Positions 27,347-38,600 of a DNA stretch of 64,000 nucleotides are shown one piece after another (positions within the stretch are counted from its first letter, which is position 1; each line of letters begins with the position of its first letter). The stretch is from CBDCTM01 sp965222005 (lineage in GTDB: Bacteria; Bacteroidota; Bacteroidia; Chitinophagales; Saprospiraceae): NCBI GenBank assembly GCA_965222005.1, contig OZ244935.1, positions 5,270,001 through 5,334,000 of the forward strand, written 5' to 3'. The notes under the pieces are model-generated. The model worked only from the letters and a program-made list of their open reading frames with translations, did no database searches and had not been told where the DNA came from. The position numbers were made by a program, and so were the translations under genes.

Positions 27347-27834
27347 CGAAAAAAAAAACAAAAATATTGTGCTGCCCAATAAAAAATGATTACTTTAGCA
27401 TAGGTATTAGAAATACGTTGGTACTTTGCTAAGGGAAATCTACACTTTAATTACTTCTAATCAATCTGAACACTAATTTTTCCCTTCTTAGCGTATGCCT
27501 GATCAATACTCCACAAAACAAAAAATGGTGCGATTGATCCTTTCATTCAACACAATCACCATCATCGGGTAATTTTCTACCCAATCTCATCCCAAAACCC
27601 TGATTTCACGAATCTCTAAGCACGCCGAGGTGAATTACGCCCCGACTTGAAGCTCAGCGCGATGATAAGTATTCGCTGTAGCAACTAAGCAACTGATAGT
27701 CAGGAAGTTACACCTTCGACTAACTGGTTCGGCAAGAAGTTGTCGGTTGCCAGCCTTATTGTGTTATGCCTTTTTCAAAAGCAAAAAAACTTCAACGAAA
27801 TTATTAATTCTTTCACCGGAAAAACCAATGCAAT
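27347..27834. other. Leader region before the first giant HYR gene
   Basis: These 488 bases hold no convincing gene. The first part is AT-rich, with a weak promoter-like pair (TTG at 27367-27369 and TACTTTAG at 27391-27398). From about 27610 to 27760 the sequence becomes GC-richer, with many short complementary words, such as CAACTGATAGTCAG and GTTGTCGGTTGCC, suggesting a structured leader RNA. I could not match it to a known riboswitch or tRNA. The last 70 bases are again AT-rich and lead to the ATG at 27835. Confidence 0.4.
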
Positions 27835-30800
27835 ATGGTTACCTCAATTATTACATCCCTGAACAATAGCGCAAATCAAACTAATTTGGAAAAGAAATGG
27901 TTGTTTTCTCTTTTGGTTTTATTGTCTCTGCTTTTTGTTGGGCTCAACAATGAATTGAATGCTCAATGTACATTAGCTCCTGATCACGTCACTACTCCTC
28001 AGCCTTACCAGATTAGTATAAGTCTATCTCCAGGTGCATCAAGTGCTTTTGTCGATGAATTATTTATGAATAGCCAAGGCGTGTTTGTAGGAGATACACC
28101 GCCGCCAATGCCAACTTCATGCAATATGTATTTGGAAGATCCAGCCGTGCCGGGTGTATTACATGAATTTGTGGGAGGCCCTCCAGCTAGTATTATCGAA
28201 ATTACCTGTCTGCCTGGGCCGCATACTGCTCCAACTTTTCCTCCTGGCGTTTATAATATTTATGGCGATAATGACGGTACCATCGATGGGGCCTTTACTG
28301 TAGGCCCTCTCGTTGTTGAGTTTACTCTCGTGGATGTCACTCCTCCTACTATCACCTCGGGAGATGGCCCGGACTGTATGGAAACAGTAACCTTGGAAAC
28401 CGACAAAGACTATATTTATACAACAGCTGCTCTAAGTTCTGGAGTAAGTGTCAGCTATGATTGCCGATCTGCAATGACATGGCGAACGCCTACTTTTGAT
28501 GACAATTGTCAGGTAGATTCCCTGGCCATTTGTTTCAGAGGCACCAGCAGCCCGGCTCCTGATCAGCTGCCCATGTCTATTCACTATGGCCCTAATACTA
28601 CACCAGTGCCTGCTTCTCCTTTTATAGTACCCTCCAATTATTTTTATGGAGCCAGTACTGCCTGTAGTGCTACCACCCGCGTTACCTACAAAGTGTGGGA
28701 CGCTTCTGGCAATGTGGACTCTTGCTGGTTTGATGTGGTTGTGGAGGATAATGAAGATCCTACTTGGGATAACCCCTTAACCGGCTTAGCCAGTAGCTTG
28801 ATGGATGAAGAAGCCATCAGTGGTTTTGAAGATTATGATCCTACCCCAGGCGGTATGGGCAAACAAGTACGCGTTGTATTGGATTGCAATAGCCCACATT
28901 ATTCTGCCGATTCTGCTTACTTAGCTAGCTGGATGCCTACTGCATCCGACAATTGCGATCTGATGGTTGCTGTTGCTCAAAACCACCAAACTGCCAATGC
29001 AGAGGCTTGTGTAACGCGGCTAGGTGTTGACAATATATATGCCCGCTTCGCTCACTTTTTCACAGCAGAAGATAATTGTGCGCCTCCCAATGCGTTGGAT
29101 CATGATGTTTTACCAAATGATATGGATGGCGATGATGAGCGCTTCCGGCTGGTTGTACTTACCGCCGACAACACCTCTCCCTATCTCGATCCCGACTCTA
29201 CTGGCGTAATGGCTCCTGTGCCTGTCATGCAAACCGGTACCGACGATGCTCTCCGCTATGTAGGTACCGATACAGTCAAGTTTTTTGTAGGCCCCGGCGC
29301 TACGGATTGCGACTATACCATTACGGATGATACTTTGAAGGTTTTGGCGATTGATTGCCAGGCTGTTACGTATGATTGGAGTGTTGAGAAATCAGTAGAT
29401 CAATTTGGAAATCCTACCGGTCTGGCCGGCTCCAGTTGTTCGGTAGGTTTTGACCCAAGCTGCATGGATATTACTAACGAAATTGCCACCTGGCCCATTG
29501 GTACGCACGACATCCGTTATTTTGCAATGGATGCCTGCGGCCTCACAACTTGGTACGACTTTGTATTGCAAATATGCGATACGATACCGCCGCAGATCGT
29601 GGACTGCCCCCCTGCAGCTGCGGTAAATGATACGATATGTGTCCCAGCCAACGCGGGCCTATGCGAAACAACCGTAGGCTGGATTATTCCTTCTGGTCTG
29701 GATTGCAGTGGTATTGGTAGTGTGACTGGTACAGCAACTGACCCGCTGGGCAACCCAATTACGGTATTCACCGGCAATGTACCTGCCATCACTTGCGCTG
29801 ATGAGTTCAACTTTGTTGGTAATTTCGATCCGCTCAACTGGTACATCAACAACAATGGCGGATCGGGCAGTGCTTCTTTTTCCGGCATTCCTGCTACCAC
29901 TCTGGATATGACCTCTAATGGCTTTTTGGGCCCCGATATGGAAGTCAACTACCTCTCGGTACCCTTTGATGGTGTAATAGAGTTTTCATATACCCGACCA
30001 CTAATTGGCTTATTTTCATTTACTGATTTAGGATATTATACGGACGCTCTTGGTTATGTATCATTATCGGGTACCTCCCTTGTATCTTATGCAAACGGAA
30101 CCGTACAGGTGCCAGTTGTAGCTGGAGAGCGTTTTGCATTCATTTTGACCGCGGGTTTTGGAGTTGGCACAGCAACTATCAACAACTTCTCATTCCATTG
30201 CAAGCAGGGAGCTTATGCTGACTTCCCGGTTGGTGTAAGCTGTGTTGAGTACATTATTGAAGACAATCTGGGGAATGCCGATACCTGCAAATTTTATGTG
30301 AAAGTATTTGACGATCAGGCGCCTACAGCCATCTGCCAGGATGTGACCATACAGCTCGACCATACGGGCACGGCTACTTTGACACCAGCACAGATCAACA
30401 ATGGCAGCAACGACAATTGCCCCGGCCCGCTTACCTATTCTTTCGTTGATCCAGCTCATTCCAGCTTTGACTGTGGGGATGTGGGAGCCAATATGGTACA
30501 GCTTATTGTAATGGATGCTGCCGGCAACCCCGATACCTGTGATGCAATGGTAACGGTGGAAGACAATATACCGCCTAGCATCCTTTGTCCGGGTGACACT
30601 ATTCTGTATGCCGATGCTGACTGTATTGTTGAAATTGGTGATTACAGAGCTTTGGCCGACACTTCTGATAATTGTGTGGGACTAACAGTAACTCAATCCC
30701 CTGCACCAAATACCACACTCAGCGGCCATTTGGATCAAATTGCCGTTACGTTGACCGTCACTGATCCTGGAGGGTTAACCGATGCCTGTGTATTTACAGT

Positions 30801-33800
30801 GAGCCTACGCGATACTACCCATCCAGTGATCACCAATTGCCCGGCTGACATTACAGTTTATGCTGATGCCAATTGTACATCAAAAGCTGCTTGGACCTAT
30901 CCTACGTTCAGCGATAATTGTGGAGCACTTTACGATACTACTGCTTCAGCTATATCAGGGGTTACCGACTTCTCACTAGGGACTACAGTAGTGCTATATA
31001 CCATCCATGATGGTGCAAATAATGAGTCATCCTGTAGTTTTAATGTAACGGTAGTTGATACGCTTAATCCCGTATTTTTGAGCTGCACACCGCCGTTCAC
31101 TATCAATTCCATTTGCCCCGACACAGAAGTACCTAGTGTAAATAATGATCCACATGACAACTGTGGTATTGCTTCTGTTGTGCAGACACCAACTGCTGGT
31201 ACTAAGCTGAAAGACGTGCCTGGTCTGGCATTGGCCGATGGCGAGATGTTTACGATTATGCAGGTAGTTACTGACAATTTCGGCAATACGGATACTTGCC
31301 GTACTACGGTAACCATTATGGACGGCGATGCGCCAGTACCGGTTGTACATCCACTGGTAGATACTACTTATACTTGTGGAACGCTGGTGCTGACCGCTCC
31401 AACGGCTAAGCTTTGCGATGGCACTACTGTGTATGGCGTACCATCTGCTTTTAGTGCTTATCTGGGTGCCAATATGTGGCAGTTTGATCCGGGCTTCTTT
31501 GCGCCTGTACTGTGGACTTATACCCACCCAACCAATTTCAGCACCTCAACACAAACACAACTCATTACCGTAACTGATGACAATATTGCTCCGGCCATCG
31601 AATGCCCGGGTATTATTCCTGCTAATGATACACTCGTAGTTAGTACAGATGCTGGTCTGTGTAGTGCCGTAGTAAATGGCTTGGGTATGATAGATGTATC
31701 ACCGGCCCATTCAGGAGTGTATCCTCCGCTCAACCCGGGAGAATATATTGACAATTGTGAGGTCGATACTTTTTATTACCAACTCAGTGGCGCCACTACT
31801 GGCTCTGCTGCCGGCGATGCCGACGGTCTTGCCTTTAATGAAGGAGTAACGAAGGTTTCATATATCGTCATTGACAATGGTGGTTTGAGCGATACCTGCA
31901 TGTTCTGGATAAAAGTGGACGACAATGAAAACCCAGCAGCACCAAATGCAGATCTCCTGCTACTTACAGGCGATGGAGCTGACACAGACACCTTGGATTG
32001 CGCTTATACTGTTTCGATTGATTCTACCAATCTCGATCCAATTCCGATGGACAATTGTGCTATGCCTCCGGCAAAGAAGATCATCAGTTGGGTGGCGTTT
32101 GGCACTGCTTCAATTGACATTGCTGCGCCCGATTCTTCCACCTGGGCTGGCTCTACTTTCCATCTGGATCCGACGCGAACATTTAATTTTTACTTCATCA
32201 CCTGGCAATTTGATGATGGCAACGGGAACAAAGTAACGTTCCTTCAAACAATTAGAGTTGATGATGGCCAGGCACCCTGGACTACCTGCCCGACAGACGA
32301 AGATCCGGCTACTCCCGGCATCCAAGCCACTCGCGGTGTATTGGACGATGGCTTTGGAGGTCCGCCTTGCGAGTATATTATTCAAGGCCCTGAATTTGAT
32401 GCAACAGCAACTGACAATTGTGGTGTAGTTCGCCATGAGCTTTGGATCAACGGGATTCTCCAGGCAGCCTCTCTCACGCCTTTAACTGCTGCTGGTATTA
32501 GTCTTACCCTCGGCAACCATACGCTCGAATGGCGCTTTTATGACAATTACGGTTTGCTTATCGGGCGATATGGCTCTTGTATAATTGATGTAGAAATCGA
32601 AGATGATGAAGCACCTGTAATAGCTTGCAATCCGACCGTAGTGCCGCTTCCAAGCACAGGCACTTTACTACTGGATTATGAAGCTCCATTTGGGTCGGCT
32701 GCCTGGTTTGCTACTCGAGCCTTGCTCAATAACCAAACACCTTTCGATGCTTGCACAGGTATTGACACCGTCATTTTTACACCAGATACCTGGACGTGTG
32801 CCAGCCAGCTTAATACACCAACACCTATCACAATTACTGTCTGGGATGGTGCGGGCAATCAAACTTCCTGCAATACAACCATTGAGGTTCAAGAAAATAT
32901 CCCACCTGTAGCAATGTGTATTGACACTACGCTGTATCTTGATGCCAGTGGCAATGCCAGCATCAGTGGTATGGCGCTTGGCGGAGCAAGTACTGACAAT
33001 TGTGCCTCTAGCCTAATTATTACTGCCAACCCATCCAGTTTCGACTGCTCGCAAGCGGGTACTAGTGTGCCGGTGACCGTGACGGTAAGCGATGGGCGGA
33101 ATATAGATGTTTGTGTATCAATGGTCACTGTATTGGATACCCTGGCACCATCGGCACTGGCTCAAACGGCCAATGTATATCTGGATGCCAGCGGGAATGC
33201 CACCGTTGCCAATGGGGCAGCCGGAGCGCTGGCCTTTGATGGTGGCAGTACGGACAATTGTGGCATTGATACTTCCAGCATGAGTATCAGTCCTAATAGC
33301 TTTGATTGCAGCCATATTGGTCCCAACCCGGTAGTATTTACAGTATCGGATAATAATGGCAACTCTGCAACGGCAAATGCGATAGCTATGGTGCTCGACA
33401 CTGTAGCACCAACTGTACATTGCCAGGATATTACCTTAAGCGTCGATCCGGATACTTCATTTATGTATCCAGCCAGCATGTTTAATGCGGGAAGTACAGA
33501 TGCTTGCGGAATAGAAAGCTTCCAGATAGCTGGTGGAGACTCCATCATGATTAATTGTGAAAACTTTGGCAGCAATCCTGTAACTGTAACGGTCAGTGAT
33601 ACTTCTGGTAATACGGCTACCTGTACGGCCAATCTGACAGTGATGCCAGATGATACCGTCAAATTTACGGCAGGTACTGTCACAGGCCCTGCCGGAGCTA
33701 CGATTGAAATACCTGTAACCGTAGAATATTTCAGGAAAGTCAATTCCTTCCAGTTCACTGTTGATGTGGTCGATCCTTTGGTAGCCACTTTGGACACTGT

Positions 33801-35361
33801 TTACTCCCACTCCTTGATGGCACCCATGGTCGTTCAGGCTGGGCCAGGCAACGCACGCGCTGTCAACTGGAATGCGCAGGTGGTAGGGCCGGTGAATTAT
33901 GAAGACCTCAATGATGGCGACACTGCCTTTGTGATCGTAGTGACTTTGGTAGGCGCTTCTGGTCAAATGAGTGACATACTCCTTGATGGATCCACCATTA
34001 CTACTCAGCTTACGCAAGGCTGTGGAGTGGTAGTGGTAACAGCATTAAATCTTTGCCCAGGCAAGGTTACCGTAGGTGCCAATACTTCCTCACTGATTGA
34101 TGGCTACATTTGGAGAGAAGGCAGTGCGGTAGGCAATGTCACGGTAATCATGACTGGCGATGTGTCCGGCACGGTAGTTACCGGCCCTACGGGATACTAT
34201 TCGTTCAATGTGCCCAATGGTTCGAATGTAACAATTACCCCGACTAAGGATATCAATGTACGCAATGGTGTATTTGCCAATGATGCAGCTGAGATTAGGA
34301 ATCATGTAGCTTCCTTTGTTGGAACTATACCTGGTCCGTATCGCCTGCTGGCTGGTGATGTAGATGACAGCAATGGCGCTATTCCTCCAGAGCCAAATGT
34401 AGGTGATGCTGGTATTATTCAGGACCTTATTGCGCTCAACATCCCTGACTTCAAGATGTGGGGGCTGGATTCCTGGATTTTTGTACCATCTAGTTTCACC
34501 TTTACCAATATCAATTTCCCCTGGTTTGATAATCCTTTGCCGGGCTCAGTCAGCCTGACCAATGTGACCAGCTACCAGCGCAATGACTTTGAAGGCATGA
34601 AGATGGGAGATGTCACCGCTGATGCGGATCCGCTTAATGTGAACAGCAATGATCCTGCAAGCGGTCGCTCAGCTGGCACCCTGTACCTGGCTATTGATGA
34701 CCGCCCAATTGTGAAGGGTGAAACCTATACCATCGACTTCAAGGCCCGCGACTTTGCCAGTATGAGAGCCTTCCAAATGACGCTCGACTTCGATGCAGCA
34801 CGACTGGCGTATGTAGAAAGTGTGCAGCAAAACCTGGTGAATCTCGTATTCGGTGAATCTCAGTTGGCTGATGGTCACCTCGCAGCTGTATGGTCGATGG
34901 CTACCAGCCAGCAACTAGGAGATGGCGATGTATTGTTCAGCCTCCGTTTCCGTGCACTCAAGGATGCTGACAAACTTAGCGATTTGCTGGCCATTAGCGA
35001 TGCAATGACGCCGAGCTTTGGCTTTGACAGCAATCTGGATGCAATGGACATCGAGCTCGAGTTTAATACAACTACTAGTGTAAGCCCTGTGGCTGCCTCT
35101 ACTTTTGCTTTGCATCAAAACCGGCCCAATCCCTTCAAAGCCATGACGGTAATCAGCTTCCAACTGCCAGAGGCGGGATTGGCCAAGCTGAACATCCACG
35201 ACGTATCCGGCAAGTTGGTTTATGAATACGAAGGCGATTTTGTCCAGGGCTACAACGAAGTAACCATCGAACGTAAAAACCTGCCGAACGCAGGCGTGCT
35301 GTATTACCAGCTTCAGGCTGAGGATAATACAGCAATACGTAAGATGATTTTGATTGAATAA
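27835..35361 (+). CDS. Giant T9SS type A HYR protein with cohesin- and dockerin-like domains (set 1, protein A)
   Basis: 2508 residues. A long signal peptide with an extended n-region ends near LNAQC. Residues ~170-1935 are mostly HYR and related Ig-like beta domains, each marked by DNC, a CP or CPAD strand, VTDxxGNxDTC and VTVxD linkers. A cohesin-like domain follows (~1942-2075), then a CarboxypepD_reg-like strand set (YIWREGSAVGNVTV), a dockerin-like stretch with DINVRNGVFANDAAEI and GDVDDSNGAI...NVGDAGIIQDLI (~2135-2260), a second cohesin-like domain (~2281-2415) and a classical type A sorting domain (NRPNPFKAMTVISF to the end). The protein should be exported by T9SS and anchored to the surface or released. 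It resembles the gene at 46458 in plan and start-codon context. The function is adhesive or scaffolding by inference. Confidence 0.85.
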   Translation: MVTSIITSLNNSANQTNLEKKWLFSLLVLLSLLFVGLNNELNAQCTLAPDHVTTPQPYQISISLSPGASSAFVDELFMNSQGVFVGDTPPPMPTSCNMYLEDPAVPGVLHEFVGGPPASIIEITCLPGPHTAPTFPPGVYNIYGDNDGTIDGAFTVGPLVVEFTLVDVTPPTITSGDGPDCMETVTLETDKDYIYTTAALSSGVSVSYDCRSAMTWRTPTFDDNCQVDSLAICFRGTSSPAPDQLPMSIHYGPNTTPVPASPFIVPSNYFYGASTACSATTRVTYKVWDASGNVDSCWFDVVVEDNEDPTWDNPLTGLASSLMDEEAISGFEDYDPTPGGMGKQVRVVLDCNSPHYSADSAYLASWMPTASDNCDLMVAVAQNHQTANAEACVTRLGVDNIYARFAHFFTAEDNCAPPNALDHDVLPNDMDGDDERFRLVVLTADNTSPYLDPDSTGVMAPVPVMQTGTDDALRYVGTDTVKFFVGPGATDCDYTITDDTLKVLAIDCQAVTYDWSVEKSVDQFGNPTGLAGSSCSVGFDPSCMDITNEIATWPIGTHDIRYFAMDACGLTTWYDFVLQICDTIPPQIVDCPPAAAVNDTICVPANAGLCETTVGWIIPSGLDCSGIGSVTGTATDPLGNPITVFTGNVPAITCADEFNFVGNFDPLNWYINNNGGSGSASFSGIPATTLDMTSNGFLGPDMEVNYLSVPFDGVIEFSYTRPLIGLFSFTDLGYYTDALGYVSLSGTSLVSYANGTVQVPVVAGERFAFILTAGFGVGTATINNFSFHCKQGAYADFPVGVSCVEYIIEDNLGNADTCKFYVKVFDDQAPTAICQDVTIQLDHTGTATLTPAQINNGSNDNCPGPLTYSFVDPAHSSFDCGDVGANMVQLIVMDAAGNPDTCDAMVTVEDNIPPSILCPGDTILYADADCIVEIGDYRALADTSDNCVGLTVTQSPAPNTTLSGHLDQIAVTLTVTDPGGLTDACVFTVSLRDTTHPVITNCPADITVYADANCTSKAAWTYPTFSDNCGALYDTTASAISGVTDFSLGTTVVLYTIHDGANNESSCSFNVTVVDTLNPVFLSCTPPFTINSICPDTEVPSVNNDPHDNCGIASVVQTPTAGTKLKDVPGLALADGEMFTIMQVVTDNFGNTDTCRTTVTIMDGDAPVPVVHPLVDTTYTCGTLVLTAPTAKLCDGTTVYGVPSAFSAYLGANMWQFDPGFFAPVLWTYTHPTNFSTSTQTQLITVTDDNIAPAIECPGIIPANDTLVVSTDAGLCSAVVNGLGMIDVSPAHSGVYPPLNPGEYIDNCEVDTFYYQLSGATTGSAAGDADGLAFNEGVTKVSYIVIDNGGLSDTCMFWIKVDDNENPAAPNADLLLLTGDGADTDTLDCAYTVSIDSTNLDPIPMDNCAMPPAKKIISWVAFGTASIDIAAPDSSTWAGSTFHLDPTRTFNFYFITWQFDDGNGNKVTFLQTIRVDDGQAPWTTCPTDEDPATPGIQATRGVLDDGFGGPPCEYIIQGPEFDATATDNCGVVRHELWINGILQAASLTPLTAAGISLTLGNHTLEWRFYDNYGLLIGRYGSCIIDVEIEDDEAPVIACNPTVVPLPSTGTLLLDYEAPFGSAAWFATRALLNNQTPFDACTGIDTVIFTPDTWTCASQLNTPTPITITVWDGAGNQTSCNTTIEVQENIPPVAMCIDTTLYLDASGNASISGMALGGASTDNCASSLIITANPSSFDCSQAGTSVPVTVTVSDGRNIDVCVSMVTVLDTLAPSALAQTANVYLDASGNATVANGAAGALAFDGGSTDNCGIDTSSMSISPNSFDCSHIGPNPVVFTVSDNNGNSATANAIAMVLDTVAPTVHCQDITLSVDPDTSFMYPASMFNAGSTDACGIESFQIAGGDSIMINCENFGSNPVTVTVSDTSGNTATCTANLTVMPDDTVKFTAGTVTGPAGATIEIPVTVEYFRKVNSFQFTVDVVDPLVATLDTVYSHSLMAPMVVQAGPGNARAVNWNAQVVGPVNYEDLNDGDTAFVIVVTLVGASGQMSDILLDGSTITTQLTQGCGVVVVTALNLCPGKVTVGANTSSLIDGYIWREGSAVGNVTVIMTGDVSGTVVTGPTGYYSFNVPNGSNVTITPTKDINVRNGVFANDAAEIRNHVASFVGTIPGPYRLLAGDVDDSNGAIPPEPNVGDAGIIQDLIALNIPDFKMWGLDSWIFVPSSFTFTNINFPWFDNPLPGSVSLTNVTSYQRNDFEGMKMGDVTADADPLNVNSNDPASGRSAGTLYLAIDDRPIVKGETYTIDFKARDFASMRAFQMTLDFDAARLAYVESVQQNLVNLVFGESQLADGHLAAVWSMATSQQLGDGDVLFSLRFRALKDADKLSDLLAISDAMTPSFGFDSNLDAMDIELEFNTTTSVSPVAASTFALHQNRPNPFKAMTVISFQLPEAGLAKLNIHDVSGKLVYEYEGDFVQGYNEVTIERKNLPNAGVLYYQLQAEDNTAIRKMILIE

Positions 35362-35371
35362 AATACACAAT

Positions 35372-35417
35372 GATTGCCGGGGTACTATTGTGCCTCGGCA
35401 ATCTTACTCTCTTTTCT
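35372..35417 (+). terminator. Hairpin after set 1 protein A
   Basis: GATTGCCGGGG (35372-35382) pairs with CCTCGGCAATC (35393-35403) with one mismatch, and a T-rich tail (TTACTCTCTTTTC) follows. It begins 10 bases after the stop codon and probably ends or attenuates that transcript before the next gene, whose own leader (35418-35634) contains a TATCCTG/CAGGATA hairpin at 35555-35574. Confidence 0.6.
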
Positions 35418-35634
35418 AAAACACACACCCTGTGGTAAAAAGGCGAGATTGGTAAAAGCATAAAACGTACATCTACCTTCGCCACTTTTCTTTCAGCTAA
35501 AAACTGATCCAAAGTATTACAAGCACCTCTTCCCTTCAGGGAGAGGATTTGCAGTATCCTGTACGCTCAGGATATATCCGATTTTACTAAACCCTATTAA
35601 AGCACCTTTAACCAACATTTGAAACAAATAAATT

Positions 35635-38600
35635 ATGCGAAGGATACTACTCATCTTCAGTTTGTACTGGATCATTGGCTCCTCAGTCAATGCGCAGCAA
35701 TTTGATTTGCACATCCGCGACGTGTTCTATTGCAATGCCACCCAGGTCAAAGTTCCTATAACAGTAGATCAAACGGTGACGATGAACTCCATGCAGTTTG
35801 CCTTTCAATGGGAAGGCAGTGGATTGAGTTTTGACACTATTGTTGCACCCCCACTGATAAATGTAACTACCAATACACTGGCGGATACTGCAATAGTAGT
35901 ATGGAGCATTCCGGGTTCTCAAACATTTAATGCCGGAGACACTTTATTCCTGGCATGCTATGATTTTACAGGTACCTTAAATACACCTTACAATGTGGAG
36001 TTTTATACCGGCAACAATTTCCAGGTACCTCAAATCCCCCGCGCCTGGCTTGGCATCAACGAACTGACTGTAACGCCTATCGACGGTTCTGCCACTGTGT
36101 CAGATGATGAACCGGCTTTTCAAAACTGCCCGATGGACATTACCGCAAATACTGACCCCAGCAATTGCAGCGCCGTAGTCAATTGGACAATCCCCACAGT
36201 AATAGATTGTGATGACAATGCCGGCATGCCTGTAGAACAAAACGGGCTGGCTCCGGGCCAGAGTTTCAATGTCGGTACTACTGCTGTTGAATATGTAGTA
36301 ATAGATGCTGACGGCCAAACGGATACCTGCCGTTTTAATATAATTGTATCCGACAGTGAAAACCCTACAATATCCTGTACTATTTCTGATATTACGGTGA
36401 TGGTTCCTCAAGGCACTACCAGTACTGTTGTCACTAATCCCGCATTGGTTCCAACCACTGGCGACAATTGCCCAGGTGAAGCTCTTACTTATACTCGCCT
36501 GCACAACGGCTCTACCACTAATGGCTCTGGCAATGTGAATGGCCAGACATTTCAGGTCGGCACTACTCTGGTTACTTATACCGTTACGGATGCATCGGGC
36601 AATACAGCTTCCTGTACTTTCAATGTAATCATTCAGCAGCAAAGCGGTGGAGGAAATGGCATTGCCTTAGATATTGGCGATGAGAGTATTTATTGTTGTA
36701 ATGATTCGATAGTGGTACCGGTCATCATGCAAAATACAGCGACTTTCCGCTCCTTCAATTTAGCAATTTACTGGGACGGGCTGGGGCTAAGCTATCGACG
36801 CTTTGATTCTGCCCCACTAAATTTGAGCTTTGTAAATCTCGGGCAAACAGCCGACACGCTAATTGTAGGCTATACGGGCCCGTCGGGAGGCATTACCCTC
36901 AATGCAGGAGATACCCTATTTACAGTGACTTTAAATGTGCTGAACTGCACCGTTGGTAATTCTTATTTCGTGAAATTTTATGATGGCGACAGCTTCTTTA
37001 TTCCGCATCCACCGTCTTTTTTCGACCCTTCCAATGCACTAATCACTCCGGTAACTACTTTGGATGGTTCTGTAGATATTTTTGACGATCTCCCCCCCTC
37101 TATCACCTGCCCGGCTGATCATAGCGTGAGCGTAGATGCCAATTGCGAATTCACCTTGCTGGACTACCGACCTCAGGTGACTGCGACAGATGACTGTGAT
37201 ATGAATTTAACACTTCTTCAGGAGCCTGCTCCTGGTACTATAATAACAGGAAATACAACAGTGCTGTTGATTGCAGAAGATGATGCAGGCAACAGAGACA
37301 CCTGTGAACTTATGCTTACCGTTGAAGATAATATCAATCCCACCATCACCTGCCCTTCCAATCAAACGCTCACAGCCAATGCGAGCTGCCAGTTTGTACT
37401 ACCTGACTATACCGGACAGGCCACTACCGATGATAACTGCGACAATAATGTAATGGTAACGCAAAGCCCGGCAGCAGGCACTACTATCTCGAACAATACG
37501 GTTGTTACACTCACTGCAACGGATGACGCCGGCAATACGGCTACTTGTAGTTTTAATGTGACTGCTACCGATCAACCTCCTATGATCACCTGCCCCGGCA
37601 ATCAGACCGAACCGCCCAATGCCAATTGTGTAATACAGCTTAGCGATTACACCGGCCTGGCTATCGTTTCAGATGATTGTAGTGCCACCGTCACCGTTAC
37701 ACAGTTTCCACTGCCTGGCACATCGCATACTTCTACCACAACAGTAACGCTTACCGCTACTGATGGTAGTGGAAATACGGCGACTTGCTCCTTTGATGTG
37801 ATCCCAGAGGATAGCACACCGCCTTCAATCAGTTGCCCTGCCAATCAAAATGAAGATCTTGATGCCAGCTGCCAGTTTACCTTGCCTGATTATACCGGAA
37901 TGGCCTCTGCTGACGATAATTGTGACAATACGGTAACGGTAAGTCAAAGTCCTGCAGCAGGTTCGGTCATTAGCAGCAATTCTGTCATTACACTCACTGC
38001 AATGGATGACAATGGCAATACGGCCACATGTACATTCATGGTGATCTTAAGTGACAATATGCCTCCCCTGCTTACTTGCCCGCCAAATCAAACGATCGAA
38101 TTCGATATAAACTGCCAATACACCATGCTTGACTATACGGGCCTGGGCTCGGTGTCCGATAATTGCGACCCGAATCCATCCGTCGTTCAGGCTCCAGCTC
38201 CCGGCACCTTGCTTTCAGGGGATGTGCTGGTGACTTTTACGGCGACTGATATTTCAGGCAACTCCAGTGTTTGTACATTTTTCGTCAATCCCCAAGCCGG
38301 GCCACCAAGTATTACCTGCCCGGCCGATCAGGAGGTGGATTTCAATGCCAATTGTGAATATGTGGTGGAAGATTTCACCGGCCTGGCAACAGCCAATGGA
38401 GTGTGTACGTCAATAGCATCCATCACTCAAGTTCCGGCACCGGGTATCGTGGTTACTACAGCTACGTTGATTACCCTGACGGCGACGGATCAGTTTGGGA
38501 GTACCGCTACCTGCAATTTTGGGATCAACCCCGTGGACAATATGCCACCAAACGTCAATTGTCCGGCTGATCAAAGCCTCAGCCCGGATGCCAATTGCGA

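Noticed and set aside
26952..27432. Several overlapping ORFs on both strands with repeated peptides
   Set aside because: They are translations of the 7/8-base minisatellite, which lacks stop codons in most frames; no start context or domain supports them.
34090..34305. Minus-strand short ORFs throughout the giant genes (many of 60-200 codons)
   Set aside because: All are shadows of the sense frames, with no supporting features.
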